Of a stretch of 64,000 bases of DNA, positions 24,865-31,911 are shown in pieces. The DNA comes from Taklimakanibacter sp050246735 (GTDB taxonomy: Bacteria; Pseudomonadota; Alphaproteobacteria; Rhizobiales; Aestuariivirgaceae): positions 310,001 through 374,000 of the forward strand of contig JBFWVM010000004.1 in the NCBI GenBank assembly GCA_050246735.1, written 5' to 3'. Every line of letters starts with the position of its first letter. The stretch's first letter is position 1. Made by a program: the position numbers and the translations under genes. The notes below the pieces were generated by a model. That model did no database searches and had not been told where the DNA came from. It was given only the letters and a program-made list of their open reading frames with translations.

Positions 24865-26043
24865 CTACCGTCCGATGGCGCCCGTCTGCAGGAATCCGCC
24901 ATCCACCTCGTACCGCCTCACCATTTCGCGGATACGCGCCTCCTCGACGTCGATGCCAAGTCCGGGGCCGGACGGGACCGCGAGCCTGGCGGCTCCAGGA
25001 TCGCCCAGGCTCTTCGATACGTCCTCCGCGAGGTAGTAGAGATAGGTCTGGTTGCCATCGAGCAGCGTCGGCAGGGTGGCGAGCGCCTGGATGCCGGCGG
25101 CCGTGCCTATGCTCGTCGCCGGCGGGGCATGCAGGCAGAAGCCCAGTCCGGCTTCCGCGCAAACCGCGCCGATCCGTTGCAGAGGAAGCAGGCCGCCCAC
25201 CCAGTAGGGTCCCGTCACGATGACGTCGCAGGTCTCGCTCCTTATGGCCTGCAGGGCCTCGGCCAGGCTCCATATGCCCTGGTTGGCCGCGAGCGGGATG
25301 CGCGTGCTCCGGCGCAACTCCCGCATTCCGGCGATGTCGCGGGCATCCATGGGCTGCTCGATGAAATCTATGCGATGGGGCTCCATCGCAATCGACATCC
25401 GGCGCGCCGTGGCGAGATCCCATGCTTCGTTGGCGTCCACCCTTATCCGCGGCTCGGGGCCGACGGCTTCGCGCACGCGCCGCACGGCGTCGAGATCACG
25501 GCCGTCGCCCATGCCGACCTTGATATAGATGACGGAGAAGCCGCGCCGGCACAGCGCCGAAGCCTGATCGGCCACCTCCTGCGGCTTCTTTCCCAGCGGA
25601 TATCCATAGAAGTCCACGGTGTCGCGCATGGCTCCGCCGAAGAGCTGATGCGCCGGCCTGCCGGCCAGCTTGCCCGCGGCATCCCAGCAGGCCATGTCGA
25701 AGCCGGCCGTCACCAGATGCGCGAGCCGCCGCAGATTGGCGAGCCGTCCGTCGGCGATGATCGACGACCGGATGCTCTCCGTCGCGAAGACGCTGCGCCC
25801 GACCACGGCCGGAGAAACGCGGTCGACGAGGGCCCGCAGCGTCTCGACCGGAGCGCCGCTGCCGCCGCTGACCTCGCCCCAGCCGACGCAGCCGTCGGTC
25901 GTCTCGATCTTCAGCAGGATGTTGTCGAACCCGCGCCGGCTCAGCGTCGCCGACTCCTCGGGCGCCGTGAAGGGGATCGAGACGCTGAACGCCTCGACAT
26001 GCGCGATCCGGCCGGAATTGCCGCTTGATTGCTGTATGGACAT
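24865..26043 (-). CDS. Enolase-superfamily protein (mandelate racemase/muconate lactonizing type)
   Basis: A 392-residue protein with an N-terminal capping domain (about 12-135) and a TIM barrel. Visible active-site elements: YIKVGMG (a Lys at the end of strand 2), metal ligands in RIRVDANEAW and DFIEQP, and a His in FCLHAPPATSIGTAAG. The third ligand position, normally ADE, reads AANQGIWS here. In context it is probably a sugar-acid dehydratase giving a 2-keto-3-deoxy acid for the aldolase. 41 bases after the lactonase-like gene. Confidence 0.85.
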   Translation of the reverse strand: MSIQQSSGNSGRIAHVEAFSVSIPFTAPEESATLSRRGFDNILLKIETTDGCVGWGEVSGGSGAPVETLRALVDRVSPAVVGRSVFATESIRSSIIADGRLANLRRLAHLVTAGFDMACWDAAGKLAGRPAHQLFGGAMRDTVDFYGYPLGKKPQEVADQASALCRRGFSVIYIKVGMGDGRDLDAVRRVREAVGPEPRIRVDANEAWDLATARRMSIAMEPHRIDFIEQPMDARDIAGMRELRRSTRIPLAANQGIWSLAEALQAIRSETCDVIVTGPYWVGGLLPLQRIGAVCAEAGLGFCLHAPPATSIGTAAGIQALATLPTLLDGNQTYLYYLAEDVSKSLGDPGAARLAVPSGPGLGIDVEEARIREMVRRYEVDGGFLQTGAIGR

Positions 26044-26084
26044 CGCAAAGACCGCTCAGAAAGGGTGAACCATCGGCATCGGGA

Positions 26085-26906
26085 TCAGTCGGCCAGCCGC
26101 CACAGACGCCTGGCGTTCGCGTCCGTCGCATATCCGCGCGCGGCCGCATCCAGGAACGGCAGGGTCTCTATCCACGCCATGCCCTCGGCATAGCTGCCAT
26201 GGCCGAGAACATGGGGAAAGTCGGTGCCGAAGACCAGCCTCTCCCGTCCGAACCGGCGATAGGCCTCGGCATAGAGCGGACGCAGGTCTTCGTAGGGATA
26301 AGACTGCTTCGAATCCTGGCCGAGGGTCAGGATCTTGTAGTTCATGTTCGGCCTCGCCGCGAGCTTCGCCAGGGCTTCCGGGCCACTGCCGTCATGAAAG
26401 GCCTCCGTGCCGAGATAATCGACGACGAAAGGCGTGTCCGGGTATCTCGCAGCCAGCCCGGCCACCGCATCGACATGCCGGGGACGCATCTGCAGGGAGA
26501 TGGAAACCTCGAGCCCCGCCGCCATTTCCCAGAGCGCCGTCCGGCTGTCCGCCTGGATCCAGGCCGCGTCCGGTTCCGAAATCAGGTTGATCCGCACCCC
26601 GCAGCAGCCCCGCTCGCCGACCCAATGCTGCAATTGCCGGGCGGCGTCGGCCGATCTCGGATCGACGAGGCATATTGCGGCGAACCGCCCGGGCCAGCGG
26701 TCGAGGCAGTCGCACATGTAGCCGTTGTTCCAGCCGTAGACGCTGGGCTGAACGAGTATCGCGTGACTGACGCCGGCCGCATCCATCGCTTCCATCAGCA
26801 TCTCCGCGCCGGCGGGCGCGTCCGGGATCGGAACGTGGGCGAGAGTCTGCTGCCAGGGATAGCGGGCGGGATCCAGGGCCCATATATGGACGTGACCGTC
26901 GATCAA
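26085..26906 (-). CDS. Amidohydrolase family protein (COG3618-like lactonase)
   Basis: A 273-residue TIM-barrel hydrolase starting MIDGHVHIWALDPARYPW, with the HxH metal-binding motif at residues 5-7, HAILVQPSVYG in strand 2 and the catalytic Asp in VFGTDFPHVLG near residue 226. This N-terminus is typical of COG3618 members, which include L-rhamnono- and L-fucono-lactonases and 2-pyrone-4,6-dicarboxylate hydrolase. It likely opens the lactone made by the dehydrogenase. First gene of the minus-strand operon with the enolase-family gene. Confidence 0.85.
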   Translation of the reverse strand: MIDGHVHIWALDPARYPWQQTLAHVPIPDAPAGAEMLMEAMDAAGVSHAILVQPSVYGWNNGYMCDCLDRWPGRFAAICLVDPRSADAARQLQHWVGERGCCGVRINLISEPDAAWIQADSRTALWEMAAGLEVSISLQMRPRHVDAVAGLAARYPDTPFVVDYLGTEAFHDGSGPEALAKLAARPNMNYKILTLGQDSKQSYPYEDLRPLYAEAYRRFGRERLVFGTDFPHVLGHGSYAEGMAWIETLPFLDAAARGYATDANARRLWRLAD

Positions 26907-26960
26907 TGTCTGCTCCCCGCCGCCTCGTTAACGTTCATTGTGCCTGCCTCCATTCTTATT

Positions 26961-26980
26961 ATCATATGACATCATATCTC
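26961..26980. promoter_or_regulatory. Putative GntR operator before the lactonase operon
   Basis: Direct repeat of ATCATAT spaced ten bases apart (one helical turn): ATCATATGAC followed by ATCATATCTC. The first unit contains the palindrome TCATATGA. It lies 55-75 bases before the lactonase start. Matches sites at 16472 and 24001. Confidence 0.5.
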
Positions 26981-27049
26981 TTTCGGAAAGAGGTCGCGCG
27001 CGAATTCCGGGCCCTGCGCCAACCCGCCGCTGATTCGATCGAACAGGTC

Positions 27050-27292
27050 TTACCAGAACCGCTTGCGAGCGAACGCGTGACCCGAGCCGGATTTCAGATA
27101 CCGCTCAAAGGCTTCGGCTTTTGGCCGCTCCGCAAAGGCAACATAGGCTGTCAGCCGCCACGGCTTGAATTTTGAAGTATGCGGTGACCGTCCACTATTG
27201 TGCGCATGAAGACGTTGCTTGAGATCGGCCGTCACCCCGACATAGCGTTGGCCTTGCTCGGAAAGACTTTCAATAAGATATACGTAATACAC
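27050..27292 (-). CDS. GIY-YIG nuclease superfamily protein
   Basis: An 80-residue protein from GTG 27292. It has the GIY-YIG core: VYYVYLIESL (GIY), RYVGVTADLKQRLHAHNSG (YIG with the catalytic Arg), and the later Glu in ERPKAEAFERYLKSGSGHAFARKRFW. This YhbQ/UPF0213 type is a single small domain of about 80-100 residues. The ribosome binding site GGAGGAGGG lies inside the neighbouring repeat copy. DNA cleavage is likely for the family but not shown for this protein. Confidence 0.85.
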   Translation of the reverse strand: MYYVYLIESLSEQGQRYVGVTADLKQRLHAHNSGRSPHTSKFKPWRLTAYVAFAERPKAEAFERYLKSGSGHAFARKRFW

Positions 27293-27293
27293 A

Positions 27294-27390
27294 GGAGACA
27301 GCCCTCCTCCGCTAAGCTCCGGAGGGCATCCTGCTTCGCGCGGGAGAATTTGCAAATCCTGCGAAGCGCCGTAAGGTACAAAGCGGGATG
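27294..27390. repeat. Intergenic palindromic repeat, copy 1
   Basis: A 97-base unit with the inverted arms CCCTCCTCCGC and GCTCCGGAGGGC at one end and GCGAAGCGCCGTAAGG at the other. It is about 85 percent identical by eye to the copy at 27402-27500 in direct orientation. It supplies the ribosome binding region of the GIY-YIG gene. It resembles REP-like elements common in rhizobial genomes. Confidence 0.75.
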
Positions 27391-27401
27391 ACACAGTACA
27401 C

Positions 27402-27500
27402 GGAGACAGCCCTCCTGCGCTAAAGCTCCGGAGGGCATCCTGCTTCGCGCCGAAAAATTTACAAATTCTGCGAAGCGCCGTAAGGCGCAGAAGCAGGATG
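27402..27500. repeat. Intergenic palindromic repeat, copy 2
   Basis: A 99-base direct copy of the element at 27294-27390, ending at the 3' CCA of tRNA-Arg. The bases beyond it toward copy 1 (minus-strand GTGTACTGTGTC) resemble the first codons of the GIY-YIG gene, so the duplication seems to have included the start of that gene. Confidence 0.75.
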
Positions 27501-27575
27501 GCGACCCCGGGAGGATTCGAACCCCCGACCCACAGCTTAGAAGGCTGTTGCTCTATCCAACTGAGCTACGGGGCC
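27499..27575 (-). tRNA. tRNA-Arg (anticodon TCT)
   Basis: Minus-strand cloverleaf: acceptor GGCCCCG, D arm GCTCAGTTGGATAGAGC, anticodon arm ACAGCCTTCTAAGCTGT with anticodon TCT, T arm CGGGGGTTCGAATCCTCCCG and encoded CCA. Reads AGA/AGG arginine codons. Confidence 0.97.
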
Positions 27576-27602
27576 GGCACTCACGAAACGGACGATGTCT
27601 TG

Positions 27603-27908
27603 TCAGTGGGTCCAGTTCTCGTTGCGGCCCCATCTGAAATTGTCGGCGTAGGACTTGCGCTGCGGCCTGGCCGGCGCCTCGGGTTCCAGCCAGTATGCGA
27701 TGCCGTTGCGCTCGGCATAGGCGATGGCCTGCTCCTTCGTCTCGAAGGTCAGGCGCAGCTGCTGCTTCATGTCGGCGGACGACGTCCAGCCCATCAGCGG
27801 CTCGGCCGTCTGCGGCAGCTCGGGTTCATATTCGAGCAGCCAGAGGTCGGCGTTGCCCTTGCCGGATTGCATGGCATTGCGGGCGGGCCTGTAGATCTTC
27901 GCAGTCAT
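27603..27908 (-). CDS. NDUFS4-like complex I accessory subunit
   Basis: A 101-residue protein starting MTAKIYRPARNAMQSGKGN, with WLLEYEP, PLMGWTSSADMKQQLRLTFETKEQAIAYAERNGIAYWLEP and the C-terminal KSYADNFRWGRNENWTH. This is the ETC complex I conserved-region family, the bacterial counterpart of mitochondrial NDUFS4, found in alphaproteobacteria. It should sit on the peripheral arm of NADH dehydrogenase. Start 27908 has AAGGACAAGGTGA upstream. It is flanked by two tRNA genes, away from the nuo operon. Confidence 0.92.
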   Translation of the reverse strand: MTAKIYRPARNAMQSGKGNADLWLLEYEPELPQTAEPLMGWTSSADMKQQLRLTFETKEQAIAYAERNGIAYWLEPEAPARPQRKSYADNFRWGRNENWTH

Positions 27909-27942
27909 GCCGTCACCTTGTCCTTCATGCGTCAGTCGGCGG

Positions 27943-28019
27943 TGGTCGGGGTGGCCAGATTCGAACTGACGACCCCCTGCGCCCAAGGCAGGTGCGCTAC
28001 CAGACTGCGCTACACCCCG
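27943..28019 (-). tRNA. tRNA-Pro (anticodon TGG)
   Basis: Minus-strand cloverleaf: acceptor CGGGGTG, D arm AGCGCAGTCTGGTAGCGC, anticodon arm CCTGCCTTGGGCGCAGG with anticodon TGG, T arm GTCAGTTCGAATCTGGC, encoded CCA. Confidence 0.96.
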
Positions 28020-28083
28020 TTTTCCGCCTATGCTCCGCAGGGGATAGCGAAATCGCCTCCGGGGAGCAAGGGATTGTCCGGGA

Positions 28084-28551
28084 TCACCCGCCAGGCCCGA
28101 AAATCGGGTTCAGGAGGCGGTCGCCGGGCCTGATCCTGAGCCGGTAGGCGGTCCCCGCCTTGACCTCGAAAACGGCATAGACGGGCACGCCCGGCGTGAT
28201 GACCTCCTCCGAATAGGGAACCGTGTTGCGCGCGACAAAAAGCACGACTCCCTTGTCGTCGGAGAAGATCATGTCGAGGGAGACCGGCGTGTTCTTCATC
28301 CACATGGAGACGCTGCGGGTCTGCTTGAAGTCGAAAAGCATGCCATGGTCGTCGGCAAGCTCGGTACGGAACATCAGCCCCTTGGCGCGATGCTCGGGCG
28401 TCGCCGCAAGCTCGGCGGTGAAATCGGTCCGCATCCTGCCGCTGTCGCTCTCGACCGTCAGCGGAACGGTCGGCAGGGCCGACGGCGTCTCGGCCGACAG
28501 GTCCGCGGCCGCGGCAAGCATGACGAGAAAGGCGAAGAGGACCCGGCGCAT
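28084..28551 (-). CDS. DUF192 family exported protein
   Basis: A 155-residue protein with a signal peptide (MRRVLFAFLVMLAAAADLSA) and a DUF192 domain: FTAELAATPEHRAKGLMFRTELADDHGMLFDF, MWMKNTPVSLDMIF and VFEVKAGTAYRLRIRPGD. These proteins are small beta-barrels of unknown function. ATG 28551 is preferred because it opens the signal peptide; an ATG at 28581 would add a polar N-terminus. Follows the cold-shock gene closely and is probably co-transcribed. Confidence 0.88.
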   Translation of the reverse strand: MRRVLFAFLVMLAAAADLSAETPSALPTVPLTVESDSGRMRTDFTAELAATPEHRAKGLMFRTELADDHGMLFDFKQTRSVSMWMKNTPVSLDMIFSDDKGVVLFVARNTVPYSEEVITPGVPVYAVFEVKAGTAYRLRIRPGDRLLNPIFGPGG

Positions 28552-28584
28552 CGCCGCACTATAGCCATGCCGCGGCGGCAAGCG

Positions 28585-29163
28585 CTAGTTGGTGTGACGC
28601 GGGCCGTTGTCGAGGGTGAGCCGGACCTCGGCCGCCATCTGCCCCTTGGGGCCGCTGCCGAAGCGGACATAGATCCACTGGTCGGGGTGCAGTTCGGCAA
28701 TCGCGGTTTTCCGCAGTGTCTCCATGTGGATGAAGATGTCGGGGGATCCCTCCCCCTCGCTGACGAAGCCGAAGCCCCGCGCGCGGTTGAACCATTTGAC
28801 CCGTGCCCTGACCCACCCGCTCGACGGCGAGACGTTCACATGGGTCCGGCTCGGGCGCTCGACCGGGTGAATGGCGGTCGAGATGTCGACGCTGAGCACG
28901 CGCAACGCCTGATAGCCCTTCTGGCGCTCCACCGCTTCACAGAAGACGCGCGTGCCCTCGAGCGGGGCGTCGAAGCCGTCGCGCTTCAGGCAGCTTAAGT
29001 GAAGGAGCACGTCCGGCATGCCGTTGTCGGGGATGATGAAGCCATATCCCCTGCCGACATCAAACCACTTTACGAATCCGCTGATCTGGAAGATTTTGAC
29101 ATTCACATCGGGAGCCTGGTGTTCGTGCTCCCTGTCTGCCTCGAAGGGCCCGCTTACCGCCAT
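28585..29163 (-). CDS. Double cold-shock-domain protein
   Basis: A 192-residue protein with two cold-shock domains. The first (about 28-95) has GFVKWFDVGRGYGFIIPDNG and DVLLHLSCL; the second (about 118-188) has RVKWFNRARGFGFVSEGEGSPDIFIHMETL. These carry the RNP1/RNP2-like aromatic patches that bind single-stranded RNA or DNA. Tandem CSD proteins of this length are typical of Rhizobiales. First gene of an operon with the DUF192 gene. Confidence 0.93.
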   Translation of the reverse strand: MAVSGPFEADREHEHQAPDVNVKIFQISGFVKWFDVGRGYGFIIPDNGMPDVLLHLSCLKRDGFDAPLEGTRVFCEAVERQKGYQALRVLSVDISTAIHPVERPSRTHVNVSPSSGWVRARVKWFNRARGFGFVSEGEGSPDIFIHMETLRKTAIAELHPDQWIYVRFGSGPKGQMAAEVRLTLDNGPRHTN

Positions 29164-29488
29164 GACCGCATACCCGAACTAATGGCAGCCCTCAGCCAAC
29201 CCCTTGCTGCCAACGGCTAGATTGATCGACTCTTTTGCAATTGTACAGAGCGGGCGCCCGCAACAGATGTGGAAAACACGCGGCAGCCATTGAAATAATC
29301 TCCGCGGCATGCCTGCCCGACGCGTTCCGCAGCACAAAAAGCTCTGAAAACAAAGGCTGATTCGCGTAAGGCGTGGAGCGGCGCGGAATTCGGTGAAGGT
29401 CTGCGCCGGCATGGCGCTCACCGCTGCGGTGAACGAGGCCGCGCATTGCCGCTCGGCAGCGCAAGGCGCCAAAACGCGCAGAATCCAT
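29164..29488. other. Intergenic region upstream of the cold-shock gene
   Basis: About 325 bases between the cold-shock gene and the end of the sirtuin gene. It should hold the cold-shock promoter and 5' UTR. The stretch 29225-29300 is mixed in GC, with AT-rich patches. I see no gene with a plausible ribosome binding site, no tRNA and no strong terminator. Confidence 0.4.
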
Positions 29489-30256
29489 TCAACTGATTCG
29501 TTCCGGCGGCCACAGGCGCGCGGCGGTCGCCGTCAGGATGTCGCCGAGCTCGCCCGTGATCACGAGATCGGCTAGCCCGTCGAGCCCGGTCGGCTCGCGA
29601 TTGACGATGACCAGCCTGGCCCGGTTGCTTTTCGCCATGACCGGGAAGTTCGCCGCCGGAAAGACCTGAAGCGACGAGCCTAGAGCCAGGAAAAGATCGG
29701 CATCGAAGGTCGCGGCGCGGGCATCGGCCATCTGCCGATCGGGCATGGCCTGGCCGAAGGAGATGGTCGCCGTCTTCACGATGCCGTCGCAGGACGGACA
29801 ATAGGGCGGCCGCCCCTCGCTTTCGATCTTGGCGCGGGCCCAGGCGAGCTCATGGCGCTCGCCGCAGCTCAGGCACCGGGCATAAGAGCCGTTGCCGTGC
29901 AGCTCGATGATCGCCTCTTCCGGAACGCCCGCGGCGCGGTGCAGGTCGTCGATGTTCTGGGTGATGACATGGCTGATCCTGCCCGCATGATAGAGCTGCG
30001 CGATCACCTTGTGGCCGCGTCCCGGCACCGCATCCGAGACCGCGTCATAGATCATGAAATAGCGGCGCCAGGCCTCGAGCCTGGTCGCCTCGGAAGCCAG
30101 ATAGGCGCTGAACTCGATCGGCTTGTAGCGGGTCCAGAAGCCGCCCGGCGAGCGGAAATCGGGGATGCCGCATTCGGTCGAGATGCCGGCCCCGGTGAAG
30201 ACGACCACGCGCCTGGCGGACTGGATCATTCGGGCAAGCTCGTCTATGTCACTCAT
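29489..30256 (-). CDS. cobB: NAD-dependent protein deacylase (sirtuin)
   Basis: A 255-residue Sir2-family protein. MSDIDELARMIQSARRVVVFTGAGISTECGIPDFRSPGGFW holds the NAD-binding GAGxS motif, TQNIDDLH and ELHGNG hold the catalytic His, and CLSC and CPSC form the zinc site. It removes acyl groups from lysines with NAD. Start 30256 is chosen because upstream codons have no family similarity. Divergent from gloA with a 33-base gap. Confidence 0.93.
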   Translation of the reverse strand: MSDIDELARMIQSARRVVVFTGAGISTECGIPDFRSPGGFWTRYKPIEFSAYLASEATRLEAWRRYFMIYDAVSDAVPGRGHKVIAQLYHAGRISHVITQNIDDLHRAAGVPEEAIIELHGNGSYARCLSCGERHELAWARAKIESEGRPPYCPSCDGIVKTATISFGQAMPDRQMADARAATFDADLFLALGSSLQVFPAANFPVMAKSNRARLVIVNREPTGLDGLADLVITGELGDILTATAARLWPPERIS

Positions 30257-30289
30257 CGTCAGTCCGTCCGGCAGCCAAAGGAGAAAGCC

Positions 30290-30712
30290 GTGGTCAAGTA
30301 TCTCCACACCATGATCCGCGTGTCCAATCTGGACCAATCGCTCGACTTCTTCATCAATAAACTGGGCTTCGTCGAGCAGCGCCGCTACGAGAACGAGAAA
30401 GGCCGCTACACGCTGGTTTTCGTTGCGGCACCCGAGAGCCCGGACGCGCCGGTCGAGCTCACCTACAACTGGGACCCCGAGGACTATGCCGGCGGGCGCA
30501 ATTTCGGCCATCTCGCCATCGAAGTCGACGACGTCTACGGTTATTGCGAGAAGCTGCAGAAAAGTGGCATCACGATCAACCGCCCGCCGCGCGACGGACG
30601 CATGGCCTTCATCAGGACGCCGGACGGCATCTCGATTGAGATCCTGAACAAGGGCGGCGCCCTGCCCGCCAGGGAGCCATGGGCGTCGATGCCGAATACC
30701 GGCACTTGGTGA
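30290..30712 (+). CDS. gloA: Lactoylglutathione lyase (glyoxalase I)
   Basis: A 140-residue protein from GTG 30290, preceded by AAAGGAGAAAGCC. Metal ligands are visible: His in YLHTMIRV, Glu in VELTYNW, His in FGHLAIEV, Glu in GISIEILNKG. It converts the methylglyoxal-glutathione hemithioacetal to S-lactoylglutathione in the cytosol. Length and motifs match proteobacterial GloA. Confidence 0.95.
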   Translation: MVKYLHTMIRVSNLDQSLDFFINKLGFVEQRRYENEKGRYTLVFVAAPESPDAPVELTYNWDPEDYAGGRNFGHLAIEVDDVYGYCEKLQKSGITINRPPRDGRMAFIRTPDGISIEILNKGGALPAREPWASMPNTGTW

Positions 30713-30742
30713 CCTGGCGGCGATCCCTTGCAGGGCGCCGGA

Positions 30743-31489
30743 TCAGTTCATGAGCAGTCCGCCGTTCACCTCTATGACCTGACCGGTGACATAGCCCGAG
30801 GCCTCCTCGCTCGCGAGATAGAGGAAGGTCCCGGCGCAGTCCTCGGCCGTTCCCAGACGGCCCAGGGGAATCTGCCGGCGGGTCGCTTCGAGCTTCTCCG
30901 GCGTCGAGTGCCGGTCATGGAAGGCGGTGTGGATCGTCCCGGGCGATACGGCGTTGACGCGGATGTTGCTCGGCGCGAGCTCCCTGGCCATCGATTTGGT
31001 CACCGCCGAGACGAAGCCCTTGGCGCCGGCATAGATGCCCGAGCCCGCCGAGCCGCCCGAGCGCGCCGCGATCGAGGAGACGTTGATGATATTGCCCGAG
31101 CCCTGCTTGCGGAACAGCGGGATCACGGCGCGGCAGCAATCGACGAGCTGGCGGATATTGAGGTCGAGCACGCGCTCATAGAGCTCGTCGTCGAATTCGG
31201 CGATCAGGCGGCGCTCGACCATGCCGCCGGCATTGTTGACGAGGACATCGATCCCGCCCAGGCGCGCCTGCGCCTCGGCGATGAGCCGCGCGGGCGCCCG
31301 TCGCTCGAGAAGATCGAGCCTGACGGTCGCGATCCCCCGGCCTGCGAGCTCCGCCGCCTCCGCCCCGCCCCCCAGATACTGCGCGAGGACCTTGGCGCCC
31401 GCCTGCGCCAAAGCGCGGCTCGCCGCGCCGCCGATGCCGGTCACCCCGCCGGTGACCACGATGCGCTTGGCCTTGAGATCGTCGAACAC
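30743..31489 (-). CDS. SDR family oxidoreductase
   Basis: A 248-residue short-chain dehydrogenase. Cofactor motif VVTGGVTGIGGAASRAL, NNAGG at about residue 86, the catalytic Ser in INVSSIAAR, and Tyr/Lys in GIYAGAKGFV; C-terminal YVTGQVIEVNGGLLMN. It acts on an alcohol or ketone with NAD(P). Substrate unknown. Converges with gloA. Confidence 0.9.
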   Translation of the reverse strand: MFDDLKAKRIVVTGGVTGIGGAASRALAQAGAKVLAQYLGGGAEAAELAGRGIATVRLDLLERRAPARLIAEAQARLGGIDVLVNNAGGMVERRLIAEFDDELYERVLDLNIRQLVDCCRAVIPLFRKQGSGNIINVSSIAARSGGSAGSGIYAGAKGFVSAVTKSMARELAPSNIRVNAVSPGTIHTAFHDRHSTPEKLEATRRQIPLGRLGTAEDCAGTFLYLASEEASGYVTGQVIEVNGGLLMN

Positions 31490-31517
31490 GTGAATTCCCT
31501 GAAGCAGGCGCCCGCCG

Positions 31518-31670
31518 TCACATCATCCAGACATGCAGGATCATGCCGCAGGACACGCCTACGATGGCGCCGATGAGTATGCCGACCGGCGGAGTGAGCG
31601 TGAAGCTCCCGACGAGTCCGCCAAAGGCTGCTCCGAGCGTCAAGCCCAGAACAAAGCGATTATACAACAT
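31518..31670 (-). CDS. Small glycine-rich membrane protein (50 residues)
   Basis: Starts MLYNRFVLGLTLGAAFGG and ends CGMILHVWMM. Two hydrophobic segments with regularly spaced Gly (GLTLGAAFGGLVGSF; VGILIGAIVGVSCGMIL) separated by TLTPP resemble glycine-zipper hairpins. GGGAGG lies just before the ATG at 31670. It follows the minus-strand promoter region of nothing else and sits upstream of the SDR gene, 28 bases before it, so the two may share a transcript. Function unknown. Confidence 0.55.
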   Translation of the reverse strand: MLYNRFVLGLTLGAAFGGLVGSFTLTPPVGILIGAIVGVSCGMILHVWMM

Positions 31671-31756
31671 GCCCTCCCGGATGGACGTGCCTCACCACGC
31701 CGCATGATCCAATCGTGGTCCGACTCCAAAGCTAATTGCGCCGTTTTTCGTGTTGT

Positions 31757-31831
31757 TGGCGCGCCCTACGGGAGTCGAACCCGTCTTTGCAACGTGAAAG
31801 GCTGCCGTCCTAACCGATAGACGAAGGGCGC
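31757..31831 (-). tRNA. tRNA-Glu (anticodon TTC)
   Basis: Minus-strand cloverleaf: acceptor GCGCCCT, D arm GTCTATCGGTTAGGAC, anticodon arm GCAGCCTTTCACGTTGC with anticodon TTC, T arm ACGGGTTCGACTCCCGT, encoded CCA. Confidence 0.97.
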
Positions 31832-31911
31832 GCGGGATGCGGCTCTATAAGGGGCTTCGCCGGAGAGCGCAAGGGAGGGAATTTCGCCCGGGAAATCGGG
31901 CTTCTGCGCCC

